Assembly (NCBI GenBank): GCA_049792815.1
Contig: JBARBG010000103.1
Span: forward strand, 1-12,993
Direction: 5' to 3'
DNA: 12,993 nucleotides
Origin: DAIDKA01 sp049792815
GTDB lineage: Bacteria > Pseudomonadota > Gammaproteobacteria > Steroidobacterales > Steroidobacteraceae
This document shows positions 1-6,036 of this stretch, in pieces. The notes under the pieces are model-generated. The model saw only the letters and a program-made list of their open reading frames with translations. It was not told the origin of the DNA and did not search any database. The stretch's first letter is position 1, and each line of letters begins with the position of its first letter. The position numbers and the translations under genes are program-made.

Positions 1-88
1 GCACCACGATGCGCCCCGCGGCGTCGGCCGTGAGGTAGTCGAAGCGCTGCGGGTCACTGCCGATTCTGATGAGTAGCCAGTCTGCCAT
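1..88 (-). CDS. gspL: T2SS inner-membrane platform protein GspL, N-terminal fragment
   Basis: Only the first 29 codons lie in the window; the gene continues beyond base 1. The ATG (88..86) follows the gspK stop after three bases, so it is the next gene of the same operon. The visible start reads MADWLLIRIGSDPQRFDYL, resembling the first beta strand of the GspL cytoplasmic actin-like domain, where 'LxIRLG' is common. GspL is a bitopic inner-membrane protein that ties the ATPase GspE to the GspM/GspF platform. The identification rests mainly on position after gspK, the usual G-H-I-J-K-L order, and on this short match. The fragment is too short to show the membrane segment or the periplasmic ferredoxin-like domain. 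Confidence 0.72.
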   Translation of the reverse strand, partial: MADWLLIRIGSDPQRFDYLTADAAGRIVV

Positions 89-91
89 GGG

Positions 92-1030
92 TCAGTCTGC
101 CGTAAAGCTGCGCTGGATGGATCGCACGCGCAGGTCACCTTCCTGATGCAGCAAACTGTACAAGGCGAATTGCGTGGTGCCAATGGTGACGATGCTGGTC
201 AGGGTAAAGTAGTTGGACAGAACCGTCACCATGGCATCGGATTTCTGCCTGGCGGTGGCGTCGCTGAACAGGGCGTCGAAATCCTGCTTGCCCGGAAAGC
301 AGCCCTCGGCACGGTTCTTGGCGAGATTCTGGGGATCGGAGAAATTGGTGGTTCCCGCAGGTCCCAGCGCATCGAGCAGTTCGGGCGGGGCCGAGCACAG
401 GTTGATGCCGGTTCCCTGCGGCAGCGCGGTGATGAAGGGGGCCAGTTTCAGGTAACGGTCGCGGCCGAAGCCCGGCAACGCCAGAATCTCGCTGGCGCTG
501 GTGATGAACATGTTGGCGGCGCGGTACGGCGGCACCTGCGACAGATAGACACTGTCCTCGGCGCCGTCGGGATTGTTGGGCACGGTGTCCGAATCGATCC
601 AGTCGGCCATGAGCGGCGCCCACTTCGGCTCCAGCCCCAGGACGGTGAGCAGGTTCTCGAAGACCAGCACGCTGTCGGGGTTGGTTGAGCCATCGGCGTT
701 CACCAGGTTGTTGAGGTTGAATCGACCCTGGGTGTCCTGCAGCCAGGCCTCCAGGGTGACGCCGGGCACCAGGTCCACCGGTCCGTAGGGAGTCGACCAG
801 GCCTGCGCGGGATAGGTGTCGGTATGATCGGCCTGACGCGTGCTCCGCAGCACATAGGCGGCGAGGGCCTCGGCCGCCTTGGAAACCTCCAGGCTCTGTT
901 CGAAGGCAAAGGTCGCGGTGGCGCGGCGCGCGGTCATCGCGTTTTCATAGCCTATGGTCGCCGCCAGAATGGTGGCCAGCGCCACCAGCAGGATGGCGGT
1001 GATGAGCGCAACGCCGCGCTGGCGCCTCAC
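92..1030 (-). CDS. gspK: T2SS minor pseudopilin GspK
   Basis: GspK is the large minor pseudopilin that caps the tip of the T2SS pseudopilus with GspI and GspJ in the inner membrane and periplasm. The 312-residue product begins with a short basic leader, RRQRG, followed by the hydrophobic helix VALITAILLVALAT; prepilin peptidase should cut after Gly6. As is usual for GspK, the Glu at mature position 5 found in the other pseudopilins is absent (Thr here). Family hallmarks are the QGRFNLNNL segment (about 101-109), the acidic DWIDSDTVPNNPDGAEDSVY region (143-162), which matches the Ca-binding area, and PPYRAAN (167-173). Two cysteines (212, 244) could form a disulfide. The GTG start overlaps the gspJ stop as GTGA, implying coupled translation. 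Length is normal for the family. Confidence 0.95.
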   Translation of the reverse strand: MRRQRGVALITAILLVALATILAATIGYENAMTARRATATFAFEQSLEVSKAAEALAAYVLRSTRQADHTDTYPAQAWSTPYGPVDLVPGVTLEAWLQDTQGRFNLNNLVNADGSTNPDSVLVFENLLTVLGLEPKWAPLMADWIDSDTVPNNPDGAEDSVYLSQVPPYRAANMFITSASEILALPGFGRDRYLKLAPFITALPQGTGINLCSAPPELLDALGPAGTTNFSDPQNLAKNRAEGCFPGKQDFDALFSDATARQKSDAMVTVLSNYFTLTSIVTIGTTQFALYSLLHQEGDLRVRSIQRSFTAD

Positions 1031-1749
1031 GTGGGCACCTCGACCACGCGCACGATCTTGCCCCAGTCCTCAAGGTCCAGCGTGATCTCCACCGCGAACG
1101 GACGGGTGCGCAGACTGGGCGTGCCCAGCGCGGGCCATTGGTTGACCCACTGCCGCGACTGATCCATGAAGCGGAAGGTCACGGACTTCACGTGCGTGAG
1201 TACGTCGCGGCGCGCCGGCAGGCTGGCCTCGGTGCCATCCAGCACCATCCAGTGCATGCGCCGCAGGGTGCCGTTGGCAAAGCGGTAGGAGACCCGCTCC
1301 AGCGTCGGGCGCTGGATGCCGGCCGGGTTCGTCCAGCCGCCGCGCGTGAACGCGACCAGGTCCAGACCGCCGTCGTCGGCCTGCGGGCTGCTGTCATCGG
1401 TGTCGGCGTCATCGTCGTCCGGCGCCGCCGGAGCAGAACTCGCGGCCGGGCTCAGGCTGCCCGCCAGGGCCTCGGGTGTCGGGGTGACGATGCAGGCCTG
1501 CCAGTTCTGGCCGAGCTGATCGCGTATCGGCCGCGCCGACAGTTCGGAAAAATCCTGCACCATGATCCGCACCGCGGTCTGCACCTCGCCCAGGCGATCC
1601 TCGTGCTCCTTGACCTGCGCGTGATTCTTCAGCGCCTGATTGATGGCGCCGTAGCCCACGGCGAAAATGATGGCGGTGATGAACAGCGCCACCATGAGTT
1701 CGATGAGCGTGAAGCCTTGCGCAGCCGCAGTGGCGCGACGCGGGGTCAT
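1027..1749 (-). CDS. gspJ: T2SS minor pseudopilin GspJ with an acidic insertion
   Basis: GspJ is a minor pseudopilin of the tip complex GspI-J-K. The N-terminus has the class III signal QGFTLIELMVALFITAIIF: cleavage is expected after Gly12, leaving Phe at +1 and Glu17 at +5. The globular part shows recognisable GspJ features, including LDLVAFTRGGWTNP (129-142), ERVSYRF (151-157) and a C-terminal strand around 217-226 (PFAVEITLDL). Between the two halves, residues about 98-128 are an unusual low-complexity stretch rich in Ser, Ala and Pro, followed by an Asp run (DDDDADTDDS, 111-120). It is likely a disordered, negatively charged loop in the periplasm. The ATG overlaps the gspI stop as ATGA; the stop overlaps the gspK GTG. 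The 240-residue length is slightly long for the family because of the insertion. Confidence 0.94.
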   Translation of the reverse strand: MTPRRATAAAQGFTLIELMVALFITAIIFAVGYGAINQALKNHAQVKEHEDRLGEVQTAVRIMVQDFSELSARPIRDQLGQNWQACIVTPTPEALAGSLSPAASSAPAAPDDDDADTDDSSPQADDGGLDLVAFTRGGWTNPAGIQRPTLERVSYRFANGTLRRMHWMVLDGTEASLPARRDVLTHVKSVTFRFMDQSRQWVNQWPALGTPSLRTRPFAVEITLDLEDWGKIVRVVEVPT

Positions 1750-2288
1750 TGCGGCTCCGGCGTCTGCGTGGTGGGTGCCCCAGTGGGCGGCGGCGGCGGC
1801 GCAAAGAACGTCGAGGGCGGACCGGAGCTGGCGGGCTGGCTGGAAGGGGCCGAGTTGGCGGTGCCCGGCAGTGAGGGGTCCGGATACAGCGACTGCAGCT
1901 GCGAGGGTGCGACCGCATCCCCCGTGCCGCCGGTGACGGTGGCCATCCAGCCCTTTTCATCGACGGTGGTGGTGTCGGCCGGTTCCACCAGGACGTCAAC
2001 CCGGAACAGACCGGGGAAACCCATGGCCGAGACCACCTGGCGCCAGCGCCAGTGGCGACCGGCATAGTCCAGCTCCCCGTCGCTGGTCCCTTCCGCGGGC
2101 AGTGTTCCGGTCAGGCGCAGCGTCGCCAGCCGGTTGAAGCCGATCCACTCCGCGAAGGTCTTGTCGCGCAGCCAGGTGGCGGTGTCGGCAGCGGATCCCA
2201 AGGTCTCGAGCAGCGCCGACATCCCCAATGCCACGATGACCAGCGCCACCAGCACTTCGATGAGCGTGAAGCCGCGCTGCGCCCTCAC
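1746..2288 (-). CDS. gspI: T2SS minor pseudopilin GspI with a Pro-rich C-terminal tail
   Basis: GspI nucleates the pseudopilus tip with GspJ and GspK. The leader RAQRG is followed by FTLIEVLVALVIVALGMSAL; cleavage is expected after Gly6, with Glu11 at mature +5. The conserved GspI body runs to about residue 120 and includes the Trp-rich RHWRWRQVV (78-86) and a strand at 95-102 (FRVDVLVE). Family members usually end near 120-130 residues. This one continues to 180 with a tail rich in Pro, Ser, Thr and Ala, including a five-proline run (164-168) encoded by a (GGC)5 repeat as read on the plus strand. The start is GTG, overlapping the gspH stop as GTGA. The tail has no motif I recognise and is probably disordered. 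Confidence 0.93.
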   Translation of the reverse strand: MRAQRGFTLIEVLVALVIVALGMSALLETLGSAADTATWLRDKTFAEWIGFNRLATLRLTGTLPAEGTSDGELDYAGRHWRWRQVVSAMGFPGLFRVDVLVEPADTTTVDEKGWMATVTGGTGDAVAPSQLQSLYPDPSLPGTANSAPSSQPASSGPPSTFFAPPPPPTGAPTTQTPEPQ

Positions 2289-2914
2289 GTCACATGCTCC
2301 TTCGGAACCTTCACCTTGATCCGGCCCTGGTGGTCCGGCTGCACGGCGACGGTCGCATCGCTGCCCTCGCGTGCCAAGGTCACGCGGAAGGAGGTCAGAT
2401 CGCCATTGGAGAAGATCATCACCTGCGGCTGCAGATCCGCCGGGGTCAAAGCGCCCGCAGGGGAGCTGCCCGGAGCGCTGGCGGGGCTGCTGGCCTGCGC
2501 ACTGGTGGGGGTACCGGCCCTACGCTGCTCATCGGCAACCGAAGCCAGCACCACCTCGCGACCTTCGATTTCAAGCTGCAGCCGGATGGCATCGGGCAGG
2601 GTGCGGGGCTTCAAGGCATCGTCGTCATTGATCGGGACCCACAACTGGCGGCGGGCATCGAAGGCGAGAAATTTGTAGCTGTGATCGGTGCAGTACAGGC
2701 CCAGCTCGCGGGTCTGCAGCTCGCCCTGTTCCTGCGCATAGTTCATGAGATCGGCGAGCCGATCACCCTCGGTGCGCAGCTCGCGTTCCGGCCCGGTGAA
2801 GGACATCGACAGCACCGCTCCGACCGTGACGACACCGATGATGACGATCACCACCAGGATTTCGATGAGGGTGAACCCGCCGCTGCGAAGTTCCCTGGCG
2901 TCACGGATTGGCAC
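2285..2914 (-). CDS. gspH: T2SS minor pseudopilin GspH with a low-complexity linker
   Basis: GspH is thought to join the minor-pseudopilin tip to the GspG shaft. The prepilin signal is GGFTLIEILVVIVIIGVVTV, with cleavage expected after Gly13 and Glu18 at mature +5. Family-like segments follow: ELRTEGDRLADLMNYAQEQ (45-63), in which early tip residues pack on the helix, then strands around LGLYCTDHSYKFL (71-83). Residues about 132-158 are Ser/Ala/Pro-rich and separate the core from the last sheet (QPQVMIFSNGDLTSF, 162-176). I chose GTG at 2914 because no other in-frame start lies between it and the gspG stop 17 bases upstream. No clear Shine-Dalgarno site is visible, so it may depend on translation of gspG. 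The 209-residue length is somewhat long for GspH. Confidence 0.92.
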   Translation of the reverse strand: MPIRDARELRSGGFTLIEILVVIVIIGVVTVGAVLSMSFTGPERELRTEGDRLADLMNYAQEQGELQTRELGLYCTDHSYKFLAFDARRQLWVPINDDDALKPRTLPDAIRLQLEIEGREVVLASVADEQRRAGTPTSAQASSPASAPGSSPAGALTPADLQPQVMIFSNGDLTSFRVTLAREGSDATVAVQPDHQGRIKVKVPKEHVT

Positions 2915-2931
2915 GGCGTGGCGCCGCGTCG

Positions 2932-3426
2932 CTAAGGGCCGTTGGCGGCCTGAGTGTCGCCGGGTTTGGCGTCCAGGTTCCAGTTGCCGATATCCGCATC
3001 CTCGCCCTCACCGCCTTCCTGGCCGTCGGCGCCGAAGGAGTACAGGTCGAATTCGCGGCCATGGGTGCCCGGATAGACATACTGATAGTCGTTGCCCCAG
3101 GGGTCCTTGAGCGAGCCGTCCTGGATATAGCCGCCCTTGCGCCAGTTGCGGATGGTCGGATCCGCCGGCTGCTGGATCAGGGCCTTCAGGCCCTGGTCCG
3201 ACGTCGGATATTTGAAGTTGTCGAGGCGGTACATGGCGAGCGCCGTTCCAATGGCCTGGATATCCTGGCGAGCCTTGGCGACGCGTGCTTCGCCCACTTT
3301 GCCGATGACACTGGGCACAATGACCGCCGCCAGCAGGCCGATGATGATCACGACGACCATGATCTCGATCAGCGTGAAACCGCGACTGCGGCCGACCGGG
3401 CTCGGTTTGGTGAGGAACTTGCGCAT
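2932..3426 (-). CDS. gspG: T2SS major pseudopilin GspG
   Basis: GspG is the major subunit of the T2SS pseudopilus, the periplasmic piston that pushes folded cargo through the outer-membrane secretin. The protein shows RGFTLIEIMVVVIIIGLLAA; prepilin peptidase should cleave after Gly16, leaving an N-methylated Phe and Glu21 at +5. The 16-residue leader is longer than the 6-8 residues common in the family. Diagnostic segments are KARQDIQAIGTALAMYRLDN (51-70), KYPTSDQGLKALI (72-84), GGYIQDGSLKDPWGNDYQY (98-116) and the Ca-binding loop FDLYSFGADGQEGGEG (126-141) with Asp127 and Asp134. Most homologues end near the IGNW at 146-149; here 15 extra residues follow. It is the first gene of the minus-strand operon, and gspE and gspF are not next to it. 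Confidence 0.97.
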   Translation of the reverse strand: MRKFLTKPSPVGRSRGFTLIEIMVVVIIIGLLAAVIVPSVIGKVGEARVAKARQDIQAIGTALAMYRLDNFKYPTSDQGLKALIQQPADPTIRNWRKGGYIQDGSLKDPWGNDYQYVYPGTHGREFDLYSFGADGQEGGEGEDADIGNWNLDAKPGDTQAANGP

Positions 3427-3467
3427 GGAATTACCCGCGTGGTGAGGGGTGCAGCAAATGGCGCCGG

Positions 3468-3476
3468 ATCATAACA
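3468..3476 (-). promoter_or_regulatory. Candidate extended -10 promoter of the gspG operon
   Basis: Read on the minus strand this site is TGTTATGAT, an extended -10 (TGn) plus TATGAT, which matches five of six bases of the sigma-70 consensus. Transcription would start near 3461 and leave a leader of about 35 bases before the gspG ATG. The best -35 match at 16-base spacing (CTGAAG) is poor, which an extended -10 can tolerate. It lies in the only intergenic stretch upstream of the operon. There is no experimental support. Confidence 0.35.
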
Positions 3477-3477
3477 A

Positions 3478-4092
3478 ATGAATGCGTCGCTTCAGCGCGA
3501 ACGGCTGCACCGTTTGGCAAAGTCGCTCAATTGCGACGGCCGCAGCGGTCTGCTGCTGCTGGGGACTGTCGTCATCCTGCTCATCATCCAGGGCGGCGCG
3601 GGGGCGGCCCAGGCAGCCTTGCGCTACGACCGCGGCGCGCTGGCCGCCGGTCAATGGTGGCGCCTGGTCACCGGCCATGTCATTCATCTGGGTTACGAGC
3701 ATGCGCTACTGGATGTGGCGGGGCTGGTGCTGATCTGGGCGCTGTTCGCGCGCGACTATTCCGCACGCGCCTGGCTCCTGATCATCGGACTGTCGGTGGT
3801 TGGCGTCGACGCCGGACTGTGGCTGCTCTCTTCGACCACTGACTGGTATGTGGGTTCCTCGGGGGTGCTGCACGGCGCACTCGCCGCCGGCACCTGTGCC
3901 CATCTGCGGCGTCGCGAGCCGGACGGCTGGATCCTGGCGCTGTTCCTGGTCGCCAAGCTGGTGTACGAACAGACCTTGGGCGCGCTGCCCCTCACCGCCG
4001 GTGGCGCGGTGATTGTCGATGCCCACCTTTACGGCGCGGCCTCCGGCGCACTTGCTGCGCTGCTCCTGCGATGGCAGTACAAGCCGGTATAA
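3478..4092 (+). CDS. rrtA: Rhombosortase-like rhomboid intramembrane serine protease
   Basis: This 204-residue polytopic membrane protein has the rhomboid fold signature and is probably a rhombosortase, the protease that removes the GlyGly-CTERM sorting tail from exported proteins. Membrane segments are visible around 24-40, 76-92, 98-116, 128-142, 150-168 and 178-197. The rhombosortase-type block is GQWWRLVTGHVIHLGYEH (58-75). The catalytic Ser is Ser128 in GSSGVLHG, and the catalytic His is His183 in DAHLYGAASG. Aligned by eye to E. coli GlpG, His70 and His75 match His145 and His150, while Asp79 occupies the position of the oxyanion-hole Asn154. It is divergent from the T2SS pseudopilin operon and seven bases upstream of fabD. 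GlyGly-CTERM proteins of Vibrio are exported by T2SS, which fits the context. A generic rhomboid is the alternative, but the small size and the WWRLVTGHxxH block favour rhombosortase. The ribosome site is weak. Confidence 0.82.
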   Translation: MNASLQRERLHRLAKSLNCDGRSGLLLLGTVVILLIIQGGAGAAQAALRYDRGALAAGQWWRLVTGHVIHLGYEHALLDVAGLVLIWALFARDYSARAWLLIIGLSVVGVDAGLWLLSSTTDWYVGSSGVLHGALAAGTCAHLRRREPDGWILALFLVAKLVYEQTLGALPLTAGGAVIVDAHLYGAASGALAALLLRWQYKPV

Positions 4093-4093
4093 T
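4088..4093 (+). promoter_or_regulatory. Perfect TATAAT -10 box immediately before fabD
   Basis: TATAAT overlaps the rrtA stop codon. The spacing predicts transcription starting at or within a base or two of the fabD ATG (4100), giving a leaderless or nearly leaderless mRNA. No purine-rich ribosome site precedes the ATG, which agrees with that reading. No good -35 hexamer lies 16-18 bases upstream, and the TGn extension is absent, so a chance match remains possible. Confidence 0.35.
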
Positions 4094-4099
4094 CGGTCC

Positions 4100-5038
4100 A
4101 TGTCATTCGCCTTCGTTTTTCCCGGCCAGGGATCCCAATCCGTGGGCATGCTCGCGGACTTCGCCGCCGAGCGTGAGGTCCGGGATGCCTTCGCGGAGGC
4201 TGCCACGGCCCTGGGGTATGACCTGTGGGCCCTGACCCAGGAGGGTCCTGCCGAACATCTGAACGCCACCGAGTACACCCAGCCGGCCATGCTGACCGCC
4301 GGCGTGGCGCTGTGGCGGTTGTGGAAGGCGAGGGGCGGGGCCGATCCGGCCGAGGTCAGTGGCCACAGCCTGGGGGAGTTCACGGCCCTGGTTTGCGCGG
4401 GCGCACTGCGGCTGGACACGGCCGCGGACCTGGTGCGGTTTCGGGGTCGGGTGATGCAGGAAGCCGTCCCGGTGGGCACCGGTGCCATGGCGGCCATCCT
4501 GGGCCTGAGCGACGAACAGGTGGCGGCAAGCTGTGCCCAGGCCGCACAGGGCGAAGTGGTGGAGGCGGTGAACTTCAATGCCCCTGGACAGGTGGTCATC
4601 GCCGGCGCCCGCACCGCCGTGGAGCGGGCGATCCAGGCCTGCAAGGCGGCCGGGGCCAAGCGCGCCATGGTGCTGCCCCTGAGCGTGCCCTCGCACTGCA
4701 GTCTGATGGGCCCGGCCGCGCAGCGCCTCGGGGCGCGCCTGCACGACCTGCCCCTGCACCCGCCGCTCATCCGCTATGTGAGTGCCGTGGATGCCGCAGT
4801 CCATTCGCAACCCGATGACATCCGCCAGTTGCTGGTGCGCCAGGTGGCGAGCCCGGTGCGCTGGCAGGATACGGTGCGGGCGCTGGCCGCCAATGGCCAT
4901 GCGCAGCTGATTGAGTGTGGCCCGGGCAAGGTCCTGAGCGGCATGAACCGCCGCATCGAGAAACGCCCCGATCTGGCCTGCATGGCGCTGGAAGATCGTG
5001 CGACAGTGGCGGCGGCACTGGCCGCCACGCGTACCTAA
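4100..5038 (+). CDS. fabD: Malonyl-CoA:ACP transacylase
   Basis: FabD moves malonyl groups from CoA to acyl carrier protein, supplying the extender unit for fatty acid synthesis in the cytoplasm. The 312-residue length is typical. Visible motifs are FPGQGSQ (7-13), the nucleophile elbow GHSLGEFTAL with catalytic Ser90 (88-97), the carboxylate-binding Arg115 in RFRGRVMQ, the catalytic His199 in SVPSH, and the C-terminal GPGKVLSGMNRRI (274-286). An in-frame start at 4013 would add 29 residues but lies inside rrtA; the ATG at 4100 gives MSFAFVFPGQG, exactly the family N-terminus. fabG follows after 22 bases. The usual upstream neighbours plsX and fabH are missing; rrtA is there instead. The gene may be read from the TATAAT at 4088. 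Confidence 0.97.
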   Translation: MSFAFVFPGQGSQSVGMLADFAAEREVRDAFAEAATALGYDLWALTQEGPAEHLNATEYTQPAMLTAGVALWRLWKARGGADPAEVSGHSLGEFTALVCAGALRLDTAADLVRFRGRVMQEAVPVGTGAMAAILGLSDEQVAASCAQAAQGEVVEAVNFNAPGQVVIAGARTAVERAIQACKAAGAKRAMVLPLSVPSHCSLMGPAAQRLGARLHDLPLHPPLIRYVSAVDAAVHSQPDDIRQLLVRQVASPVRWQDTVRALAANGHAQLIECGPGKVLSGMNRRIEKRPDLACMALEDRATVAAALAATRT

Positions 5039-5046
5039 GGCGGGCC

Positions 5047-5053
5047 GAGGAGA
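5047..5053 (+). promoter_or_regulatory. Strong ribosome-binding site of fabG
   Basis: GAGGAGA lies seven bases before the ATG at 5061 and is one of the best Shine-Dalgarno sequences in the window. It decides the fabG start: the longer in-frame option from 4998 would begin inside fabD and add 21 residues with no counterpart in the family. Confidence 0.75.
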
Positions 5054-5060
5054 TCCAAGG

Positions 5061-5801
5061 ATGTTTGACAACGATGTGGTGCTGGTCACCGGGGGATCGC
5101 GCGGCATTGGCCGCGCCATCGCGGTGGGCATGGCGGCAGCCGGGGCGCGGGTCATCGGCACCTCCACCAGCGAAGCCGGCGCTGCCGAGCTCACGGCAAC
5201 CTTTGCGGCCAATGGCCTCAAGGGCCGCGGCGCGGTCCTGGACGTGTCGCACGACGCCTCAATTGACGCGCTGCTGGCGGATCTGGAAGCCACCGGCAGC
5301 ATGCCCAGCATCCTGGTCAACAATGCCGCCATCACCCGCGACGGCCTGCTGCTGCGGATGAAGCCTGATGACTGGAACCAGGTCATCACGACCAACCTGA
5401 CGGCGGTATACCGGCTGTCAAAGGGGGTATTGCGGCGCATGATGAAGGAGCGTCACGGCCGCATCATCAACATCACTTCCATCGTGGGAGTGACGGGCAA
5501 CCCCGGCCAGGTCAATTATTCGGCGGCGAAGGCCGGGGTACTGGGCTTCACCAAGTCGCTGGCCCAGGAGGTCGCCTCGCGCGGCATCACGGTCAATGCG
5601 GTGGCGCCCGGTTTCATTGATACGGACATGACCAAGGCCCTGTCGGAGGAGCAGCGCGCGGCGCTCGCCGGACGCATTCCGATGCAGCGGCTGGGCAGCG
5701 CTGCGGATGTTGCATCGGCGGTACTGTTCCTGGCCTCGCCGCAGGCGGGGTACATCACCGGGGAAACCCTGCACGTGAACGGTGGGCTGTACATGCCTTA
5801 G
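5061..5801 (+). CDS. fabG: 3-oxoacyl-ACP reductase
   Basis: FabG reduces 3-oxoacyl-ACP to (3R)-3-hydroxyacyl-ACP with NADPH, the first reduction of each elongation cycle. It is a 246-residue classical short-chain dehydrogenase. The Rossmann motif is GGSRGIG (11-17) and the structural motif is NNAAI (87-91). The catalytic tetrad is Asn112, Ser140, Tyr153 and Lys157 (NYSAAKAG). VAPGFIDTDMT (181-191) and the C-terminal ITGETLHVNGG (232-242) are diagnostic of FabG rather than other family members. The sequence closely follows E. coli FabG over its whole length. It has its own strong ribosome site and is followed by a 235-base gap before acpP. Confidence 0.98.
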   Translation: MFDNDVVLVTGGSRGIGRAIAVGMAAAGARVIGTSTSEAGAAELTATFAANGLKGRGAVLDVSHDASIDALLADLEATGSMPSILVNNAAITRDGLLLRMKPDDWNQVITTNLTAVYRLSKGVLRRMMKERHGRIINITSIVGVTGNPGQVNYSAAKAGVLGFTKSLAQEVASRGITVNAVAPGFIDTDMTKALSEEQRAALAGRIPMQRLGSAADVASAVLFLASPQAGYITGETLHVNGGLYMP

Positions 5802-5850
5802 CCAAGGCGCTGTGGCTTTCCGGCATGCGGCGTTGGAAAATGGCCACATT

Positions 5851-5868
5851 GGGTGGCACGCGCCGCCC
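5851..5868 (+). other. Small hairpin in the fabG-acpP gap
   Basis: GGGTGGC and GCCGCCC can pair as a seven-base stem with one G-U pair around a four-base loop. No T-rich tract follows, so it does not look like an intrinsic terminator. It could stabilise the 3' end of fabG mRNA or be chance in GC-rich sequence. The rest of the 235-base gap holds the candidate acpP promoter and leader. Confidence 0.25.
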
Positions 5869-5941
5869 CAGCCGCAGGCTTCTCGCCATCCGCAGTAGCG
5901 TTTCACCTGAAAAAACAATCACTCCCGCACGCTTTGCCGTG

Positions 5942-5971
5942 CTGGCAGACGGGGGGGTGTTCCCCTACAAT
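5942..5971 (+). promoter_or_regulatory. Candidate sigma-70 promoter of acpP
   Basis: TACAAT (5966-5971) matches five of six -10 bases, with CTGGCA (5942-5947, four of six) as -35 and an 18-base spacer. The spacer contains a run of seven G. Transcription would begin near 5978 and give a leader of about 59 bases. An independent promoter would suit acpP, whose product is needed in large amounts, and the 235-base gap from fabG leaves room for one. An inverted repeat TGCC-n5-GGCA (5935-5947) overlaps the -35. Confidence 0.45.
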
Positions 5972-6021
5972 ACCGCGCCCGTGCCACCGACCGTCGGCAG
6001 GCGCATGAGACAATTCTTCAC

Positions 6022-6026
6022 AAGGA
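6022..6026 (+). promoter_or_regulatory. Ribosome-binding site of acpP
   Basis: AAGGA lies ten bases before the acpP ATG at 6037. The spacing is slightly long but workable, and no other start in the frame precedes the conserved N-terminus. Confidence 0.5.
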
Positions 6027-6036
6027 CAATCGTGTA

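Noticed and set aside
1138..2067. A 309-codon plus-strand frame across gspJ and gspI
   Set aside because: It lies opposite two genes with clear prepilin signals; the translation shows no domain and arises from high GC.
4013..4099. Longer fabD start inside rrtA
   Set aside because: It would add 29 residues with no family counterpart, and the ATG at 4100 gives the exact FabD N-terminus.
4103..5440. A 445-codon open frame on the minus strand opposite fabD and fabG
   Set aside because: It is a shadow of two well-supported genes; its composition is Arg/Ala-rich with no family signature.
5851..5868. Intrinsic terminator after fabG
   Set aside because: A hairpin is possible but no T-tract follows it.
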